Of a DNA stretch of 44,733 bases, positions 1-7,969 are shown one piece after another. The stretch is from positions 1 through 44,733 of the forward strand of contig JBJKSD010000006.1 in NCBI GenBank assembly GCA_046704245.1. The letters run 5' to 3'. Position numbers and translations under genes: made by a program. Origin of the DNA: UBA660 sp046704245 (GTDB taxonomy: Bacteria; Bacillota_I; Bacilli_A; RF39; UBA660). The notes under the pieces were generated by a model. The model did no database searches. It saw only the letters and a list, made by a program, of their open reading frames with translations, and was not told the origin of the DNA. How positions within the stretch are numbered: position 1 is the stretch's first letter; every line of letters starts with the position of its first letter.

Positions 1-533
1 GCTATTTGTAGTCTTTGGTCACTAACTTTATCTAAACCAATAAAATGTACAACTACAGTTTTTTGCAGGTCCCTAATATAATCATCTAACTTCCAACAGA
101 TAAAAAAATTGCTAACTTTTGATTTAGAAACCATTTCTAGGTATACTTGCGCATTTGAAATTGTACCTAAATTTTGATAAAGATTTAGGTGCTCTAATGT
201 CAAATCAGTAGCATTTGGATTAGCATTAGAATGTACCAAGATACCTTTATAGATGAGATAATATATATACTCACTCCATATACTTACACCCAATGATCTG
301 CTATAATCAGGTAATGTTGCAATAATATTGGTCATTTTCTTTAATTCTTGTTCATCAAATTCAATTACAACATCTATAACACCAGTTTTGGTACTATTTT
401 TAATAGTATCTTTAATAAAAACTAATTGTTCATCAGTGACATTACAAATTAAAGTGTTCCACTCTGTAACTCTATGACCAGCAGCACAATCTTCAGTTAA
501 TAAATCTTCTAATATTGATTTATGCATTATCAT
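1..533 (-). CDS. Unrecognised protein, N-terminal part only (runs off the left edge)
   Basis: An open frame runs from an ATG at 533 leftward to the window edge without a stop, so about 177 N-terminal residues are visible and the C-terminus is missing. It begins MIMHKSILEDLLTED. I do not recognise a family; the visible part is soluble, without membrane segments, and mixes short hydrophobic strands with acidic residues. The ATG at 533 is chosen over the one at 527 because AAGGAG ends about 8 bases upstream. It has its own perfect promoter (555-583) and follows the ferredoxin gene on the same strand after a terminator, so it is probably transcribed independently. Confidence 0.7.
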   Translation of the reverse strand, partial: MIMHKSILEDLLTEDCAAGHRVTEWNTLICNVTDEQLVFIKDTIKNSTKTGVIDVVIEFDEQELKKMTNIIATLPDYSRSLGVSIWSEYIYYLIYKGILVHSNANPNATDLTLEHLNLYQNLGTISNAQVYLEMVSKSKVSNFFICWKLDDYIRDLQKTVVVHFIGLDKVSDQRLQI

Positions 534-554
534 ATTATCACTCCTTAATAGGAT

Positions 555-583
555 ATTATATAAATAATGTCAATAAGTGTCAA
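555..583 (-). promoter_or_regulatory. Consensus sigma-A promoter of the left-edge gene
   Basis: On the minus strand TTGACA (583-578) is followed after exactly 17 bases by TATAAT (560-555). Both hexamers are perfect consensus. The predicted start lies about 15 bases before the ATG at 533, leaving a short leader that contains the ribosome binding site. Confidence 0.85.
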
Positions 584-585
584 TT

Positions 586-612
586 AAAAAGTAACCAATT
601 GGTTACTTTTTT
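586..612 (-). terminator. Intrinsic terminator after the ferredoxin gene
   Basis: The palindrome GTAACCAATTGGTTAC (591-606) is flanked by A5 on the left and T6 on the right, giving a hairpin with a U-tract on the minus strand directly after the ferredoxin stop codon. It also separates ferredoxin from the promoter of the next gene. Confidence 0.85.
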
Positions 613-802
613 ATTCTTTAATAATAATAGCGTCAGTTGGACAACTCTCAGCTGCATCTAAAATATCTTCTTTCTTTGTTTCATTGTATTCATCAGTCTT
701 CACATAAGAGAATCCTTCGTCGTTTAATTCAAACACTTCGGGAACAATAGTAGTACATGCTCCACAGCCAATACATTTATCTTTATCGACTTCAACTTTC
801 AT
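611..802 (-). CDS. Small 4Fe-4S ferredoxin
   Basis: A 63-residue soluble electron carrier. Cys10, Cys13 and Cys16 (CIGCGAC) plus Cys54 in a CPTDAI motif are the four ligands expected for a single 4Fe-4S cluster, as in the monocluster ferredoxins (Fer) of Bacilli; the second cluster of 2[4Fe-4S] ferredoxins is absent. The many acidic residues are typical of the family. AGGAGG lies just ahead of the ATG, and a promoter is visible at 831-859. It is monocistronic, with a terminator immediately after its stop, so its redox partner is not shown by context. Confidence 0.93.
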   Translation of the reverse strand: MKVEVDKDKCIGCGACTTIVPEVFELNDEGFSYVKTDEYNETKKEDILDAAESCPTDAIIIKE

Positions 803-830
803 GTTAAAATATCCTCCTTCACACTATTAA

Positions 831-859
831 ATTATATATTTTATTTGACAAAAATGCAA
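831..859 (-). promoter_or_regulatory. Promoter of the ferredoxin gene
   Basis: On the minus strand TTGCAT (859-854) and TATAAT (836-831) are separated by 17 bases. This is close to the sigma-A consensus. Confidence 0.75.
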
Positions 860-869
860 CCGATATTGT

Positions 870-898
870 TTGAAAATATTGGTGAAACATGTTAAAAT
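870..898 (+). promoter_or_regulatory. Promoter of the acidic tail-anchored protein gene
   Basis: TTGAAA (870-875), a 17-base spacer and TAAAAT (893-898) lie 28 bases before the ATG at 926. The element is divergent from the ferredoxin promoter, and the two -35 regions are close together. Confidence 0.7.
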
Positions 899-925
899 CT
901 AGTTAGATAATTATGAGGTGATACG

Positions 926-1789
926 ATGAGAAGTCGTTTAGAAAAATATTATAATAATGACATAGATGATAATGAGCGAATTAAAAAAAATAAAAAAATT
1001 TATGATACTATCTATAGATTAGATCCATTAGCAGCCGACGATAATATATCTACGGCTAACGAGATAGAGTTAATGGATAATATTGCTGGTACTGATATTA
1101 AAACAAGAGAAAATTATCGTCGTTTAAAAGAATATAATAGAATAATGGCTAATGATGATAAAAAGATGGATCCTAGTATTGAATTAAAAGAAGAAGCTGA
1201 AGATAAAATATATGATATTAATAGTATTTTAGAAAAAGCTAAGACCGAAAAAGGGGACCAAGATGATAGAGATAGATATCGCAAATTAACTAATACCCAG
1301 TTCGATATCTTAAATGGTTTAAATATTGGGGATAAAATTAATGTTACTGAAGAAGAAACAGAATCAGATGAAGAACGATTAAAAGAATTAATTAATACCA
1401 TTACTATGAACAAAAGAGTATTAAATGATTTAAGTAAAAAAACTCAACCGCAACCTCATGGTGAGCTTTTATCTGATCTATTACCAGATGAACATACATT
1501 AGTATCAGGTAAAGTTAATGATAAAGTAGAGAATAATGAATCATTAGAACAAAATAAAGAACCCAAAGAGGAAAATATCGATGCTAATGATTTAGATAAA
1601 TCATTCTATACTAGTACTGTAGATTTTGGTAAAGATGATTTTGAAGATGAAGTAAAAGATTTAGAATCAGCTGTTAAAGTTAATGGTACTTTAATAAAAA
1701 TTCTATTATTTATTCTCCTTGTTATTATTACAACTGTTACTTTGTTTATATTAAATAACTATGTTGATTTAAATTTATTTAAAAAATAA
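926..1789 (+). CDS. Acidic, charged protein with a C-terminal membrane anchor (unknown)
   Basis: This 287-residue protein has a long, highly charged and probably flexible N-terminal part (residues 1-250, rich in Asp, Glu, Lys and Asn) with no recognisable domain. One hydrophobic segment follows at about 255-278 (LLFILLVIITTVTLFIL), then a short tail. There is no signal peptide, so it should be tail-anchored with its bulk in the cytoplasm. GAGGTG is placed about 7 bases before the ATG. It is monocistronic, converging on the CBS gene, whose stop codon directly abuts its own. The function is unknown. Confidence 0.75.
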   Translation: MRSRLEKYYNNDIDDNERIKKNKKIYDTIYRLDPLAADDNISTANEIELMDNIAGTDIKTRENYRRLKEYNRIMANDDKKMDPSIELKEEAEDKIYDINSILEKAKTEKGDQDDRDRYRKLTNTQFDILNGLNIGDKINVTEEETESDEERLKELINTITMNKRVLNDLSKKTQPQPHGELLSDLLPDEHTLVSGKVNDKVENNESLEQNKEPKEENIDANDLDKSFYTSTVDFGKDDFEDEVKDLESAVKVNGTLIKILLFILLVIITTVTLFILNNYVDLNLFKK

Positions 1790-2254
1790 TTATAATTTAA
1801 ATTCATCTACTTCGGGATTATCACTGAAGTAGTTTTTTTTATGTTTTTTTTGAATACCAGCTAAAGCTTTCATAGCTTTTTTATGATTGTGATTAGTAAT
1901 ATCAGATAATGATAGGACACCTACTAATGTACCATCATCGATAACTAATAATCTTTTTATTTGACGATCAGCCATCAATCTACTAGCTGCTTCAATAGGA
2001 GTATTAGGTTTAACAAATACTACTTCTTGCGTCATATATTTACCAATACTAGCGTTGCTATCTTCTCTATTAGTAATACCTCTAATAACCATATCACGAT
2101 CAGTTATAACCCCTATTATTCGTTCACCTTCGACAATTGGTACAAAACCAATATCATTTTGAGCCATCAAACTAGCTACCTCAAAAAAACTACTATCTTT
2201 ACTAACTGAAATAACTTTCTTAGTCATTATATCTTTTACTTTATTATGAAACAT
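1790..2254 (-). CDS. Tandem CBS-domain protein
   Basis: A 154-residue cytosolic protein made of two CBS motifs (about residues 1-60 and 68-130) and a short basic, Lys/His-rich tail. The phrases DIGFVPIVEGERIIGVITDRD and QIKRLLVIDDGTLVGVLSLSD show the usual strand pattern of each CBS repeat. Such stand-alone pairs, related to B. subtilis YhcV/YlbB, bind adenine nucleotides and sense energy charge, but their partners are generally unknown. AAAGGA is about 8 bases upstream of the start at 2254. It appears to be a single-gene unit between convergent and divergent neighbours. Confidence 0.9.
   Translation of the reverse strand: MFHNKVKDIMTKKVISVSKDSSFFEVASLMAQNDIGFVPIVEGERIIGVITDRDMVIRGITNREDSNASIGKYMTQEVVFVKPNTPIEAASRLMADRQIKRLLVIDDGTLVGVLSLSDITNHNHKKAMKALAGIQKKHKKNYFSDNPEVDEFKL
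1807..1840 (+). terminator. Terminator embedded in the 3' end of the convergent CBS gene
   Basis: CTACTTC (1807-1813) pairs with GAAGTAG (1826-1832) and is followed by eight T residues (1833-1840). It would stop transcription of the rightward gene ending at 1789, yet it lies wholly inside the coding region of the leftward CBS protein, so it also constrains that protein's last residues. Confidence 0.65.
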
Positions 2255-2333
2255 AGAATTCTTCCTTTCTCTTATATATAGTTTGCAATATCTAAAAAAT
2301 TATTACTATACATATAGTTAAATAGGTGAAAAT

Positions 2334-3095
2334 ATGACTAATAAGATTAGATTAAAGAAAATAAAGAAACCACACTCAATAGCATCGCCAATATTAATGG
2401 TTATTACAGCTGTCTTTATTGTATCTTTTTTATTAATTAGATATATGGGTATAAAAGCTGGTCCTATCTTTTTAACTTATGCTCAATTTCGGGTTGAACA
2501 ATTAAATAATCAGATTATTCATAATGCTATATCAGAAGAAGTATTGGAACAATTAGATGTTGAAAAATTATTTGTTACTACTCAAAATAGTGAAGGGCAG
2601 ATAGTTAGTGTTGATTTTAATCCAGTCATTGTTAACCGGGTTTTAAATTCAGCATCAGATGCTATTCAACGAAATTTAAAAGCATTAGAAAAAGGAGAAT
2701 TAAATCTAATCGATGATTATGAAAATATTTTTTTCGGATATGATATTGAAAGATTGAAGAGGGGAGTAATTTATGAAATTCCCTTTGGTGTTATTACCAA
2801 TACTTCTTTACTTGCTAATTTGGGTCCTAAAATACCAGTAAAGTTTTCTTTAATAGGTAGTTTAAATACTAATATCGATACAAAAATTAGAAATTATGGT
2901 ATTAATAACGTTATTATGGAAATATTTATTCATGTCGATATTATTAATCGTCTAATATTACCTCTAATGTCTAAAGATGTTAATTATGAATTAACTATTC
3001 CCGTAGCTACTAAAGTTATAAGAGGTGAGATACCGAGATACTATCAAGCTGGTATTAGCCAATCATCGCCAATATTAGCATTACCTATGGAATAA
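2334..3095 (+). CDS. yunB: Sporulation protein YunB
   Basis: A 253-residue membrane-anchored protein with one N-terminal transmembrane segment (about 18-38) and an extracytoplasmic domain. The C-terminal half carries the family hallmark NLGPKIPVKFSLIG, a KIRNYGINN stretch and GEIPRYYQAG near the end, matching YunB of B. subtilis, a mother-cell (sigma-E regulon) protein needed for normal spore formation; the exact biochemical role is not known. AGGTG precedes the ATG. Possible promoter elements upstream are TTGCAA (2283-2288) with TATACA (2307-2312), and CATATAGTT at 2311-2319, which loosely resembles a sigma-E -10. Its neighbours (yutD, yutG, yutH, NifU gene) reproduce the Bacillus yut/yun region. 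Confidence 0.9.
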   Translation: MTNKIRLKKIKKPHSIASPILMVITAVFIVSFLLIRYMGIKAGPIFLTYAQFRVEQLNNQIIHNAISEEVLEQLDVEKLFVTTQNSEGQIVSVDFNPVIVNRVLNSASDAIQRNLKALEKGELNLIDDYENIFFGYDIERLKRGVIYEIPFGVITNTSLLANLGPKIPVKFSLIGSLNTNIDTKIRNYGINNVIMEIFIHVDIINRLILPLMSKDVNYELTIPVATKVIRGEIPRYYQAGISQSSPILALPME

Positions 3096-3140
3096 AATAT
3101 TTAGTTATGATATACTTTTCATAGGGTAGAGGTGCATCAA

Positions 3141-4862
3141 ATGAGTAGAAAACGAAGAAGACGATCAAAACGTATAAAAAGAATAAAAAATAGAGGGCTA
3201 TTTTTTATTTGGTTTATTGTTATCATTTATATTATATATTCTATCTATAATAGTTTTAATAAAGTAGCTTTAGAAAATCAAGTCTTTTTAGCTTCTGCTA
3301 CTTATTATGTTGATTTATTTGATGAACAATTAAAGAAAGCTACTAGTATACCTAGAGGCACAAAGATAATTATTAATAAAGAAAAGATTTTAAAAGATGA
3401 TGAAAATAATATGTATTATGAAATTAATGTTAATAGTATTAAATACTATGTTAAGAAAGATAATATTGTAAATAATGAAAAAGATATTGTTATGGAACAA
3501 TACGTCTATGTTAGAACACCAATTAATTTACTTGAAGAAGATAATAATGGTAAGCTTTTAACTTTAGTTAAAAAAGGTGAACAATTAGAAGTAATTGATT
3601 TTGATAAAATAAATAATGAAGGCATTGTTAATATCTATACAGTTAAAGTTCGAAATATAACAGGTATTATTGCTGGAGAATATACAGCTTTAGATAAAAA
3701 GACCGCTCTTTTAAATTATAAACCCGAAAAATATTATGATGTTCATGAAAAAAGAGGTAATAGATATGGAGGAGGATATGCTGGTAATTTAGATTATTAT
3801 CCAGCACCCAAACCAACCTTTAAAGATAATAAGATGCCAGATCCAGTATATGCTCTATATTTAAATTCGGGTAGTAATGTTATATCACATATTGATCAAT
3901 ATATTGATTTAGTTAAAAACACTAAAATAAATGCTTTTGTCATCGATATAAAGGATAATCAATCGTCAGGATATGCATCACCTGTTATGAAACAATATTC
4001 AATTACTAATTATAATAAAGCTAATAATAGTTTCGATAGATATAAAACAGCTATTACTAAATTAAAAGATGCTGGTTACTATGTTATAGGTCGTATTACT
4101 GTTTTTAAAGATAAGTATTATGCTATCGACCATCCAGAACATGCTATTAGTAGTAATAAAGATGGTAGTTTATTTTTACATCAAAATACTTATTGGCCAA
4201 GTGCTTATCAAAGAGATGTATGGGAATTCAATGTTAATTTAGCTAAAGAAGCTGTTAAGGAAATGGGCTTTAATGAAATTCAATTTGACTATGTAAGGTT
4301 TCCTGATAAGACAAAAGAGTATGAAAAGCAAGGCCTCTTAAATTTTAGAAATACTTATAATGAAGAAAAAGCCCAAGCTATTCAAAGATTTGTTAGATAT
4401 GCTTGTAATGAATAACATAAATTAAATGTCTATGTATCAATCGATGTCTTTGGTGAATCAGCTCATAACTATGTAACCTCCTATGGTCAATATTGGGCAG
4501 CTATAAGTAATATTGCAGATGTTATTAGTGCTATGCCTTATCCTGATCATTTTAATAAATATGAATATAATTTTAAAGTTCCAGTATGGACTGTACCATA
4601 TGATTTATTAAATTATTGGGGTAGTAAATATGTTATGCAAAGACAAAAAGAAATACCTACACCAGCTAAGTTAAGAACATGGGTACAAGCTTTTGATACT
4701 ATTAAAGCTCCATATATAACTTATGATGCTCCTCAACTAGAAGCTCAGAGTAAAGGTTTATTTGATGCTGGTTTAAATAATGGTTATATGGCATGGAATT
4801 CTGGTTCTAAATTAGATAAATATAGAGCTCAATTAGATGCCTATAAAAAAGATTATAAATAG
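3141..4862 (+). pseudogene. DUF4015 putative glycoside hydrolase, interrupted by an in-frame TAA
   Basis: A basic N-terminus and TM helix (about 19-36) lead to an extracytoplasmic SH3-like region and a TIM-barrel-type putative glycoside hydrolase domain of the DUF4015 family, recognisable from VIDIKDNQSSGYAS, KDAGYYVIGRITVF and EIQFDYVRFP. The reading frame is broken by TAA at 4413-4415 (codon 425 of 573). The same frame continues with conserved sequence (VYVSIDVFGESAHNYV, then AMPYPDH and AYITYDAPQ-like segments) to a true TAA at 4860. There is no frameshift; one codon differs. It is either a nonsense mutation, a base error or a read-through site. The ATG at 3141 is preferred to the GTG at 3132 because that GTG lies inside the AGAGGTG ribosome binding site. 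Confidence 0.8.
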
Positions 4863-4873
4863 GAAGTGATTAG

Positions 4874-5149
4874 ATGGAAAAGATTATTGCTAATAATAAT
4901 GAATATGAACTAATAAAAGATATTAAAGAATGTTTTGATAGTAATGAATTTCATGAAAAATGTACAGATTACTTTATGGATTATGATTATATAGTAGGAG
5001 ATTATGCTTATGGTAAACTTCGTTTAAAAGGTTTTTATGATAGTAATAATAAAAATGTAAAAGAGATTAATAATTTTAAATATATTGATAAATATATTGA
5101 AGATTATTGTGCTTATGGGTGTCGTTATTTTATTCTAAAGAAGAAATAA
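4874..5149 (+). CDS. yutD: YutD-like protein (DUF1027)
   Basis: A 91-residue soluble protein. The core IVGDYAYGKLRLKGFYD followed by DYCAYGCRYFIL matches the YutD family (DUF1027), a small conserved Bacilli protein with a beta-rich fold and no established function. It starts 11 bases after the end of the DUF4015 gene with a GGAAGTG ribosome binding site, so it is probably cotranscribed with that gene and yunB. The placement next to yunB, yutG and yutH is the same neighbourhood as in B. subtilis, which supports the assignment beyond the short sequence match. Confidence 0.8.
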   Translation: MEKIIANNNEYELIKDIKECFDSNEFHEKCTDYFMDYDYIVGDYAYGKLRLKGFYDSNNKNVKEINNFKYIDKYIEDYCAYGCRYFILKKK

Positions 5150-5162
5150 TACTTTACATTGT

Positions 5163-5193
5163 TTGACAAAAATACCTAAGATGAGGTGTTATT
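5163..5193 (+). promoter_or_regulatory. Possible promoter ahead of the DUF1292 gene
   Basis: TTGACA occurs at about 5163-5168 in the gap after yutD. The best -10 match, TGTTAT, is about 18-19 bases further on, so the spacing and -10 are not ideal. Confidence 0.4.
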
Positions 5194-5244
5194 ATTAGGT
5201 TTATTATGATAAACTAGGAATAGAAGAGTAAGGAGGGCAACTAT

Positions 5245-5514
5245 ATGAATGAAGAAGAAAAGAAAATGATAACTATTGTCGATCCAGAAGGAAATAAAAC
5301 TGATGTCGAGGTGGTTATTGCTTTTAAAATAGAGGATACAAATAAAGAATATGTAATTTATACTAAGAATGAAAAAGATGAAAATGGCAATATTACTATT
5401 TATGTATCGGCATTAGAAGAAATTAATGGTGAAAAACAATTGACAGGTATTAATAGTGATGAAGAATGGCAAAAAATTAAAGAAATAATAAAGCAATTAG
5501 CTAAGAAACAATAA
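5245..5514 (+). CDS. DUF1292 family protein (YrzB-like)
   Basis: An 89-residue acidic protein that fits the DUF1292/YrzB family: it opens with an ITIVDPEGNKTDVEV strand pair, continues with EYVIYTKNEKDENGN and ends with the conserved INSDEEWQKIKEII helix. In B. subtilis yrzB sits with yrrK and yrzL; its function is unknown. AAGGAGGGC is a strong ribosome binding site 6-7 bases before the ATG. It is followed 19 bases later by another gene on the same strand, and the two likely form one transcript. Confidence 0.82.
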   Translation: MNEEEKKMITIVDPEGNKTDVEVVIAFKIEDTNKEYVIYTKNEKDENGNITIYVSALEEINGEKQLTGINSDEEWQKIKEIIKQLAKKQ

Positions 5515-5533
5515 AATAAAGGGGAGATACAAT

Positions 5534-6139
5534 ATGAATAATACAGGTATTCCAGAAATAAATATGATTCCAGGGGTAGATTTTCGACCTATTAATTTAA
5601 ATAGGGTGATAAAAGGCGATGGTAATCATAAAGCCAAAGTTACTGAAGGTGTATTTGGTAAAATAAGCTCACAAGGGAAAGAAACTATTGGCACTATTAT
5701 ATTACCTTCACATGATAAAAATAATCCTGGTGCTGAATTTGGCATTGTTGTTGAAAATTTAGAAGATCTTCCAGCAGAATTAAAAGGGAAAGGTAAACCT
5801 ATAAAATTACCTCCAATATATGAAAACATAGGAGATAAAATTTATAGGCAAGTACCAGTTCGAAATATTAAACCTACATCCAACCCTGCACCAGAACCAG
5901 AACCCACACTAGAACCAGAGCCAACACCAAATATTGATTTAGAAGAGATTGTAAGAAAGGCTGAAGCAGCAGCTAATGATGAAATTAATAAAGGTAATAA
6001 AGAACTTACTGATTCAGAAAAATTAGATGAAATTTTAGAAAATACTAAACTTATAGTTGGAGCTATGAAACCAATAATAGAAAATATTCAACAAAATAAA
6101 AATAAAAATATGCCAGGAAATGAATATATAAAAGAATAA
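5534..6139 (+). CDS. Unrecognised protein with a Glu-Pro repeat linker
   Basis: A 201-residue soluble protein that I cannot assign. Residues 1-110 form a compact region with motifs such as NMIPGVDFRPINL and GKISSQGKETIGTIILP. A low-complexity linker of alternating Glu/Pro (about 115-135, PEPEPTLEPEPT) follows, then a charged helical C-terminus. The Pro/Glu linker suggests two separated parts, perhaps a binding domain and a helix. GGGGAG precedes the ATG, and the gene is 19 bases after the DUF1292 gene in what looks like a two-gene operon ending at the terminator near 6150. Confidence 0.65.
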   Translation: MNNTGIPEINMIPGVDFRPINLNRVIKGDGNHKAKVTEGVFGKISSQGKETIGTIILPSHDKNNPGAEFGIVVENLEDLPAELKGKGKPIKLPPIYENIGDKIYRQVPVRNIKPTSNPAPEPEPTLEPEPTPNIDLEEIVRKAEAAANDEINKGNKELTDSEKLDEILENTKLIVGAMKPIIENIQQNKNKNMPGNEYIKE

Positions 6140-6166
6140 AAAAAGTATCATAATGATACTTTTTTA
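6138..6166. terminator. Bidirectional terminator between convergent genes
   Basis: AGTATCA (6144-6150) pairs with TGATACT (6154-6160) and is flanked by A5 and T6 runs, so it can work in both directions. The right flank overlaps the stop codon of the leftward pgpA gene. Confidence 0.85.
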
Positions 6167-6634
6167 TTTATGAGCTATTTTACTAGCACTAGCAGCTACT
6201 ATAGCAGCTACTAAATCAACTAAAAAGGTACAACATGACCTTTTTTCTTTCCCTAATTGATCAACTCTACCAATAACATAAGGTTTTATTTTATCTAAAT
6301 ATCCAAAATTAGTTAAAGCTATAGCACCATACATATTAGTAATACTTAAAGCTAATATTTCATCTAAACTATATAAATTTTTATCATTTATTATTAAATC
6401 CACTACTTCTTCATCTAATTTATTATTTTCAGCTGCTTTATCTAAAGCTATACCAGTTAATACGGCATATATTACTTCTTTCTCATCTAATACTGATAAT
6501 ACTATCTCTTTACAATATTCTAAAGTAATCTTAGTATATTCTTTTTGTAGATCATATACTATAATGGCTATATCATCAATAGTAACGCCTCTTTCTTCTA
6601 ATCTTTTAATAGCTATATTTTTTAAACTATGCAT
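6164..6634 (-). CDS. pgpA: Phosphatidylglycerophosphatase A (YutG/PgpA type)
   Basis: A 156-residue protein of the PgpA family, which dephosphorylates phosphatidylglycerophosphate to phosphatidylglycerol at the membrane. Recognisable stretches are ERGVTIDDIAIIVYDLQKEY, LTGIALDKAAE, LDEILALSITNMYGAIALTN and LVDLVAAIVAASASKIAH, in the order seen in B. subtilis YutG. Like YutG it has only moderately hydrophobic helices. An ATG at 6655 is possible, but AAGGAG lies between it and the ATG at 6634, so the start is set at 6634. It is divergent from yutH, as part of the yut neighbourhood. Confidence 0.85.
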   Translation of the reverse strand: MHSLKNIAIKRLEERGVTIDDIAIIVYDLQKEYTKITLEYCKEIVLSVLDEKEVIYAVLTGIALDKAAENNKLDEEVVDLIINDKNLYSLDEILALSITNMYGAIALTNFGYLDKIKPYVIGRVDQLGKEKRSCCTFLVDLVAAIVAASASKIAHK

Positions 6635-6670
6635 TATATCTTCTCCTTCTAACATATTTTATTCTATTTT

Positions 6671-6688
6671 CTCATAAAATTTTATGAG
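6671..6688. promoter_or_regulatory. 18-bp perfect palindrome covering the yutH ribosome binding site
   Basis: CTCATAAAATTTTATGAG is perfectly self-complementary and lies between the divergent pgpA and yutH genes. Its right arm contains the GAG of the yutH ribosome binding site (GAGGT). It could be an operator, or in RNA a hairpin that masks the yutH start. Confidence 0.45.
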
Positions 6689-6695
6689 GTAGAAT

Positions 6696-7619
6696 ATGAA
6701 AAACATTATCAATTATTATTATAACTTATTTCCTAATGATATAAAGCAAGATAATAATTATTTTTATTTTTCCTATAATAATGAAAAATATTATCTGTTT
6801 ATCTTTAATCGCCCTTTAAACGATATTATTCCTTTGTTTGAGCTTAATTTAGAGATGCTAAGAAGAAATATCTTAGTACATGAAATAATCTTAAATAAGG
6901 ACCGTAGAATAGTTACTATTGTAGATAAGATATCATATATATTAATGAAAGTCTATGTTAATACCAAAAAACCAACTACTTTATCAGATATTAATTATAT
7001 TCATATTAATACTTTAGGTATTAATAAAAATAAACAATTAAGTCGTAATAATTGGGTTAAGTTATGGAGTGATAAAATAGATTATTTTGAATATCAAATT
7101 AATCAAATGGGTAAGAAGTATCCTTTACTTAGAGAATCATTAAGTTATTTTATTGGATTAGGAGAAAATGCTATATCATATATTAAAAATACTTATATTG
7201 ATTATAATATTAATGAATATAATAATCTAGTTGTCTGCCATAAAAGAGTTAAAGCTGATGATACATTATTAGATACTAATAATCCTATTAATTTTATCTT
7301 AGATATTAGAGTAAGAGATATTAGTGAATATATAAAGTCTGAATTCTTTAATAATAATAAATTATGGGATGAGATATATGAATATTTCAAACATATTCGC
7401 TTATCAGCATTAGAATATCGCTTATTATATGGAAGATTGTTATATCCATCATTTTATTTTGATACATATGAAGAAATAATGAACAATAACTTAGATGAAC
7501 GTGAAATAATAAAAATAATTGATAAGATTAATGAATATGAGGATTTCTTAAAAGATTTTTATGCATATATTAAATTGAAAGATAATATTCCTGAAGTAAA
7601 TTGGATATTATATAAATAA
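6696..7619 (+). CDS. yutH: Spore coat-associated protein YutH (kinase-like fold)
   Basis: A 307-residue protein resembling YutH, a member of the CotS/YutH group of spore-coat proteins with a degenerate kinase-like fold. The clearest match is near the C-terminus: LSALEYRLLYGRLLYPSFYF followed by DTYEEIM, typical of the family's RLLYP(S/T)HYFD block; FIGLGENAISYI around 150 also fits. Protein-kinase catalytic motifs are not obvious, so a structural role in the coat is likely. GAGGT precedes the ATG within a palindrome (6671-6688). It is divergent from pgpA and faces the NifU gene, the same set as in B. subtilis. Confidence 0.8.
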   Translation: MKNIINYYYNLFPNDIKQDNNYFYFSYNNEKYYLFIFNRPLNDIIPLFELNLEMLRRNILVHEIILNKDRRIVTIVDKISYILMKVYVNTKKPTTLSDINYIHINTLGINKNKQLSRNNWVKLWSDKIDYFEYQINQMGKKYPLLRESLSYFIGLGENAISYIKNTYIDYNINEYNNLVVCHKRVKADDTLLDTNNPINFILDIRVRDISEYIKSEFFNNNKLWDEIYEYFKHIRLSALEYRLLYGRLLYPSFYFDTYEEIMNNNLDEREIIKIIDKINEYEDFLKDFYAYIKLKDNIPEVNWILYK

Positions 7620-7641
7620 AAACTCAGTATACTGAGTTTTT
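7617..7641. terminator. Bidirectional terminator between yutH and the NifU gene
   Basis: ACTCAGTATACTGAGT (7622-7637) is a perfect palindrome flanked by A5 and T5. It begins at the yutH stop and abuts the end of the leftward NifU-domain gene. Confidence 0.85.
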
Positions 7642-7873
7642 ATTCTGATAGACGTTCAACACCTTTAACTTCTGGTATTTCAACCATTAAAGCCATTTCA
7701 ATTCCTTCTTTTAATGTCTGATCTAACATTGGGCAACTTTGACAAGCTCCCATAAATCTAACATAAACGATGCCATCTTCATATTTAATAAATTCAACAT
7801 CGCCACCATCATTTTTAAGGTATGGTTTTAATTTTTCTAATACATCTAATATTTTTGTTTCGACTTTGTCCAT
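7640..7873 (-). CDS. NifU C-terminal-domain protein (YutI-like Fe-S scaffold/carrier)
   Basis: A 77-residue protein consisting of the NifU C-terminal domain alone. It contains LKNDGGDVEFI and GACQSCPM with Cys44 and Cys47, the CxxC pair that binds an Fe-S cluster between subunits. Proteins of this kind (YutI in B. subtilis, Nfu elsewhere) act as Fe-S cluster carriers. The ATG at 7873 is used because AGGTGAT sits just upstream of it, whereas the ATG at 7891 has no ribosome binding site. It is single-gene, converging on yutH. Confidence 0.9.
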   Translation of the reverse strand: MDKVETKILDVLEKLKPYLKNDGGDVEFIKYEDGIVYVRFMGACQSCPMLDQTLKEGIEMALMVEIPEVKGVERLSE

Positions 7874-7939
7874 ATTATCACCTAAAAACATTATACCATT
7901 TTATAATAAATAGTAAAGCATGCTTTATTAAACAATTTA

Positions 7940-7948
7940 TGTTATAAT
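7940..7948 (+). promoter_or_regulatory. Extended -10 promoter of the S1-domain gene
   Basis: TG-T-TATAAT (7940-7948) is a perfect extended -10. No good -35 is visible 16-18 bases upstream. Confidence 0.6.
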
Positions 7949-7969
7949 GGACGAGGAAGAAGGTGTAGT

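Noticed and set aside
1114..1413. A 99-codon minus-strand frame inside the acidic protein gene
   Set aside because: The sense gene has promoter, ribosome binding site and terminator; the antisense frame has none and looks like the complement of Asp/Glu/Lys codons.
3132..3140. GTG at 3132 as start of the DUF4015 gene (and similar upstream GTG starts at 10901, 23404, 30036, 41235)
   Set aside because: Each GTG is part of the AGGTG ribosome binding site of the next in-frame start codon.
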